Positions 35,929 to 43,377 of a DNA stretch of 51,249 bases are shown one piece after another. The stretch comes from an uncultured Bacilli bacterium (lineage in GTDB: Bacteria; Bacillota_I; Bacilli_A; RF39; UBA660): the NCBI GenBank assembly GCA_944327365.1, contig CALVHI010000003.1:1-51249 (forward strand), given 5' to 3'. The notes under the pieces are model-generated. The model saw only the letters and a program-made list of their open reading frames with translations. It did no database searches and was not told the DNA's origin. Every line of letters starts with the position of its first letter. Position 1 is the stretch's first letter. The position numbers were made by a program, and so were the translations under genes.

Positions 35929-36938
35929 TTATATACTCCATAACAAACGTAAAAATCGTTTAATTTTGTTTTTCTTAATCCATTACTTATTTGCAATGCA
36001 TCAAATTCGCATGAAGTATTGGCTTCTATGACAACAAAATCATTCTTTGTGACAACTGTATCCCAAGCTATCATGTTAAAAAAATTGAAATCTTTGTGAC
36101 ATTCGATAATTCTTTTTTTTATTTCATTAAATCTTGGTATTTTTGTTCCATAAATTTTTACATTTGTATCTGGATGTACTTTTATTTCAAAAGGATATAC
36201 TTTAGAAACCTCTGTTTTAATAGTTCCTGTCTCCAAATCAATTTCACAAACTATTCCTCCTCTGGATAAATTGTCGGTTGGGGCACTTTTTTTCACACCA
36301 AATCGATGCACTGCAGTAATTGCTTCTATTTCTCCATTAGAATTTTTTATCGTTATCATCCTAATTGTATTTACCGAATTAGGAAATATTTTATGTGAAT
36401 ATTCTGCTTGTCTAATAACTTCTTCAATAATAAAACTGGTCATATTATTTATCAATATTCCGAATTCATTCAAATTAGAAACTTTATTATCTATAATAAT
36501 TTTATTATCCATAATTTCTATTTTTTTTACTTGATTGCCACCACCTAAATTCAGCGGTTTTAAAATATATTTTCCGTCTCTCATTTGATTTAAAAAATTT
36601 TCCAAATTTATGGGATTATTTTTATTATCATATATATGATTTTCTATTTTATAAAAGCACATTTTTGCTAGTGGGATTTTGTCTTTAAATACACTTTTGA
36701 AAATTAATTTATTATCTAATATAATGCTAGCTTTTCCATTTATTTTAAATCTATTTTTTAACCTTATATAATCTGGAACATAATCTTTATAGTTATTTTT
36801 ATCCAATCCATATATAGCATATTCGTCTACATTAAAGCCATGAATAAAAGCTTTAAAAGTTCTTCTTGCTCCTATTTTATTTTTTCTGTTTTTAAATGAA
36901 TTGTAACTGTATTTAAGATATCTTAAAAATTTTTTCAT
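35925..36938 (-). CDS. Sugar-transfer-associated ATP-grasp protein
   Basis: This 337-residue protein fits the ATP-grasp family found in capsule and teichoic loci (ATPgrasp_ST). Matches are YILKPLNLGGGNQVKKI with the ATP-binding Lys and Gly loop, FIIEEVIRQ, SVNTIRMITIKNSNGEIEAITAVHRFG, SRGGIVCEIDLETG and the metal-binding end FVVIEANTSCEFDALQ. Such enzymes make acyl-phosphate intermediates and join a carboxylate to an amine or hydroxyl. Here it may attach an amino acid or other acid to a sugar. No target is visible. The gene lies between tagD and the flippase, with AAAGGAAAT before the start. The family's reaction is largely uncharacterised. Confidence 0.85.
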   Translation of the reverse strand: MKKFLRYLKYSYNSFKNRKNKIGARRTFKAFIHGFNVDEYAIYGLDKNNYKDYVPDYIRLKNRFKINGKASIILDNKLIFKSVFKDKIPLAKMCFYKIENHIYDNKNNPINLENFLNQMRDGKYILKPLNLGGGNQVKKIEIMDNKIIIDNKVSNLNEFGILINNMTSFIIEEVIRQAEYSHKIFPNSVNTIRMITIKNSNGEIEAITAVHRFGVKKSAPTDNLSRGGIVCEIDLETGTIKTEVSKVYPFEIKVHPDTNVKIYGTKIPRFNEIKKRIIECHKDFNFFNMIAWDTVVTKNDFVVIEANTSCEFDALQISNGLRKTKLNDFYVCYGVYK

Positions 36939-36953
36939 CTCTTATTTCCTTTC

Positions 36954-37385
36954 CTAGTTCTCTAAATACCTGTTTATAAATTTAGTTAATTTTGTTGATG
37001 AGGTTGATTTTGTGTACTCAAAGTAAACTATATCTACACCATAATTTTCTTTTAAATCCTTTTCGACTTTATTATAGAAGTCTGTTCCTTTCCAATCATC
37101 ACCCATAAAAATAGCATTAAATTTGTATTTTTTTAGTGCTTCTATTTTATCCCTATTTTCCATTTTTACGGCTTTATCTACACATTTTAAAGCACCCACT
37201 ATTCTTAATCTTTCCTCAAATGGAATAACTGGCTTTTTATTTTTATATTCTAATACTAATTCATCTGTATTTACTCCTACTATTAAATAGTCGCAATGCT
37301 TTTTAGCATTTTCTAATAAATTTAAATGACCTATGTGAAATAAATCAAATGTTCCTTGAACAAAACCAATTTTGTACTTTTTCAT
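36954..37385 (-). CDS. tagD: TagD-like glycerol-3-phosphate cytidylyltransferase
   Basis: This 143-residue nucleotidyltransferase has GTFDLFHIGHLNLLENAKK (the HxGH motif, residues 11-29), GVNTDELVLEYK, the ERLRIVGAL helix, FMGDDWKGTDF and the ISTTK-like end SSTKLTKFI. Its length and the MGDDW box match TagD, which activates glycerol-3-phosphate to CDP-glycerol. Other related enzymes use choline phosphate or make ADP-heptose, but the next gene is a CDP-glycerol glycerophosphotransferase, supporting TagD. Its ATG overlaps the stop of the TagB/F-like gene (ATGA). AGAGGA precedes it. Confidence 0.88.
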   Translation of the reverse strand: MKKYKIGFVQGTFDLFHIGHLNLLENAKKHCDYLIVGVNTDELVLEYKNKKPVIPFEERLRIVGALKCVDKAVKMENRDKIEALKKYKFNAIFMGDDWKGTDFYNKVEKDLKENYGVDIVYFEYTKSTSSTKLTKFINRYLEN

Positions 37386-38569
37386 TTTTCCTCTCCTATC
37401 TTAAAATACTTTATAATTCTTTCTGATGATTTATTGTCTTTATAAGTGTGAAATAGATTTTTCATTTTTTTTCTTTCTTTGTCATATTTATCTTGATTTA
37501 AATTTAATGATTCAATGAATTTGATTAAATCATCTTTATTTTTCATTAACATTCCCGGCATATAATCTAATGGATTGTCAATTGAAAAACCTATTCCATT
37601 TTTATATTGTTCAATATTTTCGATTTCAAAAGCTATTGGTTTATCCAATAATAGATAGTCCACATAAGCTGACGAAAAATCAGTGATTAATGCATCTGTT
37701 ACAGCCATGAATTGATAAAGGGTATAATTATTATCAATTAAATCTTTATCTTTCATTATTTTTATATTTGTATTTTCTTTTATGTTAAAATATTTCATAT
37801 CCTGTCCAGGATGTGGTTTTAAAATTAAAACTATATTATATTTTTCTAACTCATTATTTATTTCATTTAAATTATTCTCAGATATTATACCAACATCTGA
37901 GGGAGTTAGCTCATTTAAATCATTACGATTATCAACGTTTGAATGCTTAAATGTTGGTAACCATAAAATTATTTTTTTATCATCCTTTAAATTAAATATT
38001 CTTTTTAGGTTATTTTTTTCTTTTTGATTAATATAAAGCATGTCATTTCTTGGATAGCCTAAAACGTGGCATTTTCCTTCAACTCCTTGTTTTGTTTGAC
38101 AATGTATTTCTTCGGTAAATTTAGATGTTACTATAGCATCGGTTACGTCCACAAAAAAATCTTTATAAACATTTTTTAAATTTTTAAATGATGTACCGTG
38201 CATTAAAAAGCATCTTACTTGATGTTTATTATATTTATTACCTACAAAACAATGTGTAAAAAAGCAATAGTCAGCAATCGACATAATAAACATTGTTTTT
38301 ATATATTTAAATTTTTTGTTATGTTTTTTAGTGATAAAATAGGTATTATCCATTTTTTTTGAGCTGTATTCTTTAGGTTCATTTACCAACCAATAGATTT
38401 TATATGATTTATTTATTTTTTTTTGCATTAAATAATCATATAAAGCTTTTGCATTATCACTTAAATCTGGTACACTTTCAAATAATATTATTTTTGTTTT
38501 TTTAAATGGTTTTATAAAAAAAGTGAACAAGTATATAATAAATAAAGAAATTTTTTTTATAGTTCTCAT
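37382..38569 (-). CDS. CDP-glycerol glycerophosphotransferase family protein (TagB/TagF-like)
   Basis: TagB and TagF transfer glycerol phosphate from CDP-glycerol onto the lipid-linked acceptor at the inner membrane face. This 395-residue protein carries SVPDLSDNAKALYDYL, LMHGTSFKNLKN (His of the active site), SKFTEEIHCQ, LGYPRNDML, LWLPTFKH, LILKPHPGQD and DALITDFSSAYVDYLLLDKPIAFE, all hallmarks of the family. The N-terminal hydrophobic segment (residues 8-21) likely tethers it. At 395 residues it is closer to TagB (primer) than to the longer TagF (polymerase), but this cannot be settled by length alone. It is upstream of tagD. Confidence 0.92.
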   Translation of the reverse strand: MRTIKKISLFIIYLFTFFIKPFKKTKIILFESVPDLSDNAKALYDYLMQKKINKSYKIYWLVNEPKEYSSKKMDNTYFITKKHNKKFKYIKTMFIMSIADYCFFTHCFVGNKYNKHQVRCFLMHGTSFKNLKNVYKDFFVDVTDAIVTSKFTEEIHCQTKQGVEGKCHVLGYPRNDMLYINQKEKNNLKRIFNLKDDKKIILWLPTFKHSNVDNRNDLNELTPSDVGIISENNLNEINNELEKYNIVLILKPHPGQDMKYFNIKENTNIKIMKDKDLIDNNYTLYQFMAVTDALITDFSSAYVDYLLLDKPIAFEIENIEQYKNGIGFSIDNPLDYMPGMLMKNKDDLIKFIESLNLNQDKYDKERKKMKNLFHTYKDNKSSERIIKYFKIGEEK

Positions 38570-38649
38570 GAATACTTCACCTGATAATAATTATAACACG
38601 TATATTCTTATATCGCAAACTTTACTTGTTTATTTAACAAAAAAGAGCA

Positions 38650-40968
38650 CTAATGTACCCTTAAATTATTTGCCCAATAGTAGCTAACTTTATTAAATTC
38701 ATCTATTAAATTTGTATATTTTGTTGATTCTGTAGGAATATATTCGTTATCTTCTTTATAATATATACTGTTAATTACACTAACATGATTTTTTAATTCA
38801 TTAGTATATTTCAAATATTCATTCCCTTCATATCCAATATATTCAAACAATTCATTCATTATAAAGTTGGGACTAATTGTATCTAGTTCTCCCGCAAAAT
38901 CTTTGTTAAATACTTCTTTTGCCTCGCTATTTGCATGAATAATATAGGGAATACCATAATAATTTTCAAATCCTTCTGTAGTTGTTAAATCTAAATTAAT
39001 TCCTAATTCTTCATATACATAGTTAGCTTCTCCTAAATATGGATTATGATCTCCAAAGAAAATTAGAATGGTTGGTTCTTCATAATTATCAATATAATTA
39101 ACTAATTCATATAATGCCTCATTTGTTGATTTAATTCCTGATAAATATCTATTAAACATATTGTATGCATTATCAGAATATCCTAAATTTTCTATATAAG
39201 TTTCATTGATTTCAGAGGCGCTGTAAGGTCCATGATTTTGATATGTAACAGAGAAATTAAAGTAATACTCACCTTCGTTATTAAATTTTTCTAAATCTTC
39301 TATAATTTCAGAATATAATTCTTGATCACTAGCATAGCTATTCCAACCATTATATTCACTAAATCTATTTTCATAATTCCAATAGTTATCAAAGCCAAGA
39401 TTTATATTAACGGTATTACGATTATAAAACGCACCAAAAATTGGATGCATTGCTTCTACTACATATCCCTGTTCTTTGAAATATCTAGCATAAGAATTTG
39501 TTTCTTTCCTAAATGATGGAAAATTGGTATATCCTGTTATAAATTTTCTTTCTGTATTAATTGTTCCACCACCAAAAATATTAACTATTATTTCACCATG
39601 CAGTGAGTTGTTTTGTATTTCATGAAAATTTTCATATATATCATTAGTAAATTCGATAGTATCAAATTTTGAAAAATCATTATATGCTTCTAACATAATA
39701 GCAATTATATTTACTTTTTTGTCTTCTGGTATATTATCATATGTATATTGATCAATTATATTTTTTGCTTCCTCTTCATTATATCCGCTTGGCTTATTAT
39801 CTAAAATTTCTGTATTGCTATAGATAAAAGGATAAATTAATCCTCTTATCTGTGATTGCCTGGTATCTATCCAAATATTTATGTTTTCCTGGTTACCAAC
39901 ACTGTCATAAATCTGTTCATTAGTATAAACATTTTGATATGTGAAATAACTAGCAATAATTAGTATGCCCGCTATAGGTAATGTAATTCTTTTTTTTAAG
40001 TTAATTTTTTTTATATTTTTTCTTAACCAAATTGCAATTCCTATACATAAAAGGATTAAGACAATTGTATACCATCTAATAATTATATCATACCTACTTG
40101 TCATGATAAGAGCTTCTTTGAAAAGTGTAATATCTTCAAATTTAAACACATCATCACGATAATATAATTTTGTTTTATTAATTATACCAATTAAAAAAAC
40201 AAATAGGGAAGTTATAGAAAATGATAACCACATCCTTTTAGTTAGAAATAAGAAAATGTAAATCATTAATAAAAGTGGTATTAAATTTAAAAGTAATAAC
40301 TTCGCGTCTTCTAAATAATTGTTTATCATTACTGTATCTAAATATACAGTTGTAAAAGTAAATGATATTAATAACAGCAAAAGTGATAAAAAAAGTGGTA
40401 AGATATATTTTAATATTATTTTAAAAATTGAATAAATTTTTTTATCTACATAGTTTATCAATATATTTCCTTTTTTCACATAAACGCACTTAGCTTTAAA
40501 TGTTTTTATATGATCAAAATTATTATAATAAGCTTCTTTAAATTGCTCATTTATCTTGTTTTGATTATTTATTTGTTCGCTTAATACTAACTCATATTCT
40601 TTATTAAAGTTTGGTGCTATTAATTTTTCTTTGTTTAAAAATGGCTTTACTATTATCTCTGGACTTGAAGAAAAAATTACATTTTTATCAGAGTAATTAT
40701 CTATATACCAAGAGCTAATTTTCTTTCTGTTTTTTTTCACAAATTCTATTATTATTTCATCTAAATTATTTATTTTGTTTAAATATTTGTGATATTTCTG
40801 TTTTTTGGCTAATTCTTTTTTTAATGAAATGAATCCTAAAAATGAGAAAAGCAAATGAATAAAAATATAAAGATATAATTTTTTGTTTTTATTACAACAA
40901 AATAAATAAAAATCACGATCTATATTGCCTTTATACACTATTTTGTTAAATTCATATAAATTTTTCAT
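38650..40968 (-). CDS. LtaS-like phosphotransferase with an N-terminal pseudo-HAD domain
   Basis: This 772-residue fusion has three parts. Residues 1-175 align along their length with the HAD-IB enzyme at 26185-26745. Motif I YDFDKAIYDGD has become YEFNKIVYKGN (Glu6 and Asn8), motif II is FSSSPEII, and the motif IV acidic cluster is gone, so phosphatase activity is not expected. About five helices follow (roughly 180-350). An extracellular sulfatase/LtaS-fold domain (about 410-740) has IAIMLEAYNDF, GGGTINTERKFITG with the Thr, and FFGDHNPYLGEA. It would transfer glycerol phosphate or a related group to the polymer. It has its own promoter and AAGGAG before the ATG, and is the first gene of the polymer locus. 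Confidence 0.87.
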   Translation of the reverse strand: MKNLYEFNKIVYKGNIDRDFYLFCCNKNKKLYLYIFIHLLFSFLGFISLKKELAKKQKYHKYLNKINNLDEIIIEFVKKNRKKISSWYIDNYSDKNVIFSSSPEIIVKPFLNKEKLIAPNFNKEYELVLSEQINNQNKINEQFKEAYYNNFDHIKTFKAKCVYVKKGNILINYVDKKIYSIFKIILKYILPLFLSLLLLLISFTFTTVYLDTVMINNYLEDAKLLLLNLIPLLLMIYIFLFLTKRMWLSFSITSLFVFLIGIINKTKLYYRDDVFKFEDITLFKEALIMTSRYDIIIRWYTIVLILLCIGIAIWLRKNIKKINLKKRITLPIAGILIIASYFTYQNVYTNEQIYDSVGNQENINIWIDTRQSQIRGLIYPFIYSNTEILDNKPSGYNEEEAKNIIDQYTYDNIPEDKKVNIIAIMLEAYNDFSKFDTIEFTNDIYENFHEIQNNSLHGEIIVNIFGGGTINTERKFITGYTNFPSFRKETNSYARYFKEQGYVVEAMHPIFGAFYNRNTVNINLGFDNYWNYENRFSEYNGWNSYASDQELYSEIIEDLEKFNNEGEYYFNFSVTYQNHGPYSASEINETYIENLGYSDNAYNMFNRYLSGIKSTNEALYELVNYIDNYEEPTILIFFGDHNPYLGEANYVYEELGINLDLTTTEGFENYYGIPYIIHANSEAKEVFNKDFAGELDTISPNFIMNELFEYIGYEGNEYLKYTNELKNHVSVINSIYYKEDNEYIPTESTKYTNLIDEFNKVSYYWANNLRVH

Positions 40969-40995
40969 TAATTATTACTCCTTTACATGATTGCT

Positions 40996-41024
40996 ATTTT
41001 AGCATATTTTCATAAATATCACAA
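40996..41024 (-). promoter_or_regulatory. Promoter of the surface-polymer locus
   Basis: Reading leftward, TTGTGA (41024-41019), 17-base spacer, TAAAAT (41001-40996), 27 bases before the start of the pseudo-HAD/LtaS-like gene. No strong terminator was seen between this point and 22.4 kb, so it may head a very long operon; gaps at 38570-38649 and 26133-26184 could hold internal promoters. Confidence 0.55.
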
Positions 41025-41048
41025 GCATAAAGTATATCATAAAGTATA

Positions 41049-41681
41049 TTATCTAAAATAATTGATAAAACTATACGGTAATGTCGCTAAATGATTTAGG
41101 GCTAGTATAATAAAATTATCTTTATATTTGTCAATTGGTTTTAATAATTTTTCTTTGCTAACTAAATCATATAGCTTATTTATTTCATCTTCATTAATAA
41201 ATAAAGATGAAATTAAGATAAATTCCATTATACACGCCAAGATAAATAAAATCATTCCTAAGCGTATTACTAATATATTATTGACAAAAACTCCCATTAT
41301 CATAAAAATGTAGCTTGTAATTACTAAAAATGAACTTAACTTATGAAAAACGGGGACATTTTTTCTTTGACTATCTACTTCTAGGGCAGTGTTAATAGCA
41401 ACAATTGCAGAATATAGATCTAGCCCATCAAATACTTCAGGTGATAATTTCATCACATTTCTATCTTTGTTATAGTGGTCTAAATATTTACCACTTTTTT
41501 TAATAATATGAGGTTCTTCGTTACAAAATTTTGAAGATACTTTTCTTGCTATTTCAAAACCAGATAAATTCGCTTCATTTTTTATGTTTTTTGTTGTTTT
41601 TACGGCACTTCTAAATAACAAGTTAATTAAAATAATTAAACCAACTACTATTATAAATATTATATCAATGATTATTCCCAT
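41049..41681 (-). CDS. YugP-like membrane protein without the zinc-protease motif
   Basis: YugP-family proteins (Zn_peptidase_2) are small membrane proteins with an HEVGH-type metalloprotease motif. This 210-residue protein keeps the layout: a first helix (residues 3-22), the block SGFEIARKVSSKF, then LDHYNKDRNVMKLSPEVFDGLDL (usual DHYDPRxKxLxLSxxVYxGxSI), and three more helices. The position of HExxH reads TALEV (residues 98-102), with no His. A zinc-dependent protease activity is thus not expected. Its ATG overlaps the cysS stop, so the two are translated together. Either the family's structural role is kept, or it is a decaying gene with an intact frame. Confidence 0.8.
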   Translation of the reverse strand: MGIIIDIIFIIVVGLIILINLLFRSAVKTTKNIKNEANLSGFEIARKVSSKFCNEEPHIIKKSGKYLDHYNKDRNVMKLSPEVFDGLDLYSAIVAINTALEVDSQRKNVPVFHKLSSFLVITSYIFMIMGVFVNNILVIRLGMILFILACIMEFILISSLFINEDEINKLYDLVSKEKLLKPIDKYKDNFIILALNHLATLPYSFINYFR

Positions 41682-43066
41682 TATTTTACCTCGTAAATTG
41701 TTCCTTCTCTTGTATCTTTTAAAGTAATACCCATATTTGCTAATTCATCACGGATAGAATCGGCTAGGGCATAATCTTTATTCTTTTTCGCATCATTTCT
41801 TTTTTCTATCATTTCTTTGATATGTGCCTCATCAATATTTTTTTCTTCTCTTTTAAGTAGGTCTAATGATAACACTTTATCCATTTCTTCTATTACTTTC
41901 ATTTTGGTAGCATCAGTTGTATCAACTTTTAGTAAATCATACAGTAAAGTAATTGCATTAGCTGTATTCATATCGTCTTCTAGGCATTCTTTAAATTTGA
42001 TAACATATGTTTCTAATACATTTTTATCAACATTACCATCGCCTTTTAAACTAGCAATTCTTGACTTTAGTTTTTTATAGGCATTTTCGGCACCAGAAAG
42101 TGATTCGAAACTAAATGTTAATTGTTTACGATAATGACTCTGAAGCACCATAAAACGGTAACTTAGGGGATTAAATCCTTCTTCTTCCAAATATGAAACC
42201 GTTAATACTTTTCCTTTTGATTTACTCATTTTACCAGTTGCATCATTTAAATGTTCGCCGTGTACCCAATATTTGCACCACTTGTGGCCAATATAAGACT
42301 CGCTTTGAGCGATTTCATTGGTATGATGGGGAAATATGTTGTCTACTCCACCACAATGGATATCTAAATATTCCCCTAAATATTTTAGGGAAATACCCGA
42401 ACATTCTATATGCCAACCGGGATATCCTTTTCCAAAGGGACTATCCCATTTTAATTCTTGCGAATCAAATTTAGATTTGGTAAACCATAATACAAAGTCG
42501 GTTTTATTTTTTTTGTTGGTATCTTCTTCGACTGTATCTCTAACCCCACTAATTAACTCCTCACCAACATGATTAGTTAACTTATAATAATCCTCTAATT
42601 TTGAGGTATCAAAATAGATATTTCCACCTGCTTTATAAGCATATCCTGTATCTAATAGTTTGGTAATTATTTTTATATATTCATCAATGTTATCAGTGGC
42701 AGGACTTACAATATCAGGCTTTTTAATATTTAATTTTTCGGTGTCTTTAAAAAATGCTTCGGTATAAAACTTAGCTATATCTAATACTGTTTTGTTTTCT
42801 TTTTTGGCACTATTAACCATCTTGTCATCACCAGTATCAGCATCACTTGTTAAGTGCCCAACATCAGTGATATTCATGACACGAGTTACATTAAATCCGA
42901 TAAATCTGAGTGTTTTTTCTAATATATCTTCCATGATATAAGTTCTTAAGTTCCCAATGTGAGCATAACTATAAACTGTTGGCCCACAAGTATATATTTT
43001 AACAACTCCTTCTTCCCATGGAACAAAGTCTTCGATTTTTCTTGTTAAAGTATTGTAAAGTTTCAT
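41681..43066 (-). CDS. cysS: Cysteine--tRNA ligase
   Basis: CysRS charges tRNA-Cys. This class I synthetase of about 461 residues has the zinc Cys in YTCGPTVY, the HIGH motif AHIGNLR, ECSGISLKYLG with HCGGVDNIFPHHTNE (zinc ligands Cys and His), the KMSKS loop GKMSKSKGKV and a C-terminal helical anticodon-binding end. The ATG at 43066 is chosen for GAGAGGA 8 bases upstream; a TTG two codons out has poorer spacing. No T-box elements were found in the leader. It is followed by the YugP-like gene with an overlapping start and stop. Confidence 0.97.
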   Translation of the reverse strand: MKLYNTLTRKIEDFVPWEEGVVKIYTCGPTVYSYAHIGNLRTYIMEDILEKTLRFIGFNVTRVMNITDVGHLTSDADTGDDKMVNSAKKENKTVLDIAKFYTEAFFKDTEKLNIKKPDIVSPATDNIDEYIKIITKLLDTGYAYKAGGNIYFDTSKLEDYYKLTNHVGEELISGVRDTVEEDTNKKNKTDFVLWFTKSKFDSQELKWDSPFGKGYPGWHIECSGISLKYLGEYLDIHCGGVDNIFPHHTNEIAQSESYIGHKWCKYWVHGEHLNDATGKMSKSKGKVLTVSYLEEEGFNPLSYRFMVLQSHYRKQLTFSFESLSGAENAYKKLKSRIASLKGDGNVDKNVLETYVIKFKECLEDDMNTANAITLLYDLLKVDTTDATKMKVIEEMDKVLSLDLLKREEKNIDEAHIKEMIEKRNDAKKNKDYALADSIRDELANMGITLKDTREGTIYEVK

Positions 43067-43072
43067 AAACAA

Positions 43073-43377
43073 CTTCCTCTCATGTTATTATTATATTATA
43101 AAGTTGGATTAAAGGAAAGAATTATCTTTTAAAATATTTAAAAAGGAAGTGACCGCGCCGGTACGTCGGCACGACCACTTCCTAGCAGATTATTTTATCA
43201 CAAAAATTATTAATTTAATACAATACTTTTTAATTTATTCTAAATTTCTTTTGTTTTGGAAGACGCAACAATTTCATAATAATCAACACTCCTTAGTTTT
43301 ATTAAAAGCAATTCTTGTCTTTTCCTTTCTTAAATCTTCTAATGTTTGCATTAAAAAAGGACAACTTTTTAGAAAAT
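43073..43377 (-). other. Intergenic leader before cysS with short ORFs
   Basis: This 305-base gap holds the GC-rich terminator at 43141-43183. Upstream of it, leftward, there are two very short frames: 43283-43351 (22 codons, starts MQTLEDLRKEK, no clear ribosome binding site) and 43230-43277 (15 codons, starts MKLLRLPKQKK, GGAG upstream). The two overlap in spacing like a frameshifted small gene. Neither has Cys codons in a pattern suggesting attenuation. A TATAAT lies near 43099 before cysS. I see no T-box. Confidence 0.35.
43141..43183 (-). terminator. GC-rich terminator hairpin
   Basis: AGGAAGTG (43144-43151) pairs with CACTTCCT (43176-43183), and CGCCG-type arms continue inside to a TACG loop. 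Leftward it is followed by TTTTT and AT-rich DNA. This hairpin is much richer in GC than anything else in the window. It would end the transcript of the radical SAM/DUF4130/chaperonin operon before cysS. Confidence 0.7.

Noticed and set aside
43144..43190. T-box element near cysS
   Set aside because: GAAGTGACCGCG resembles the T-box core on the plus strand, but no rightward gene follows; on the cysS strand the core sequence is absent.
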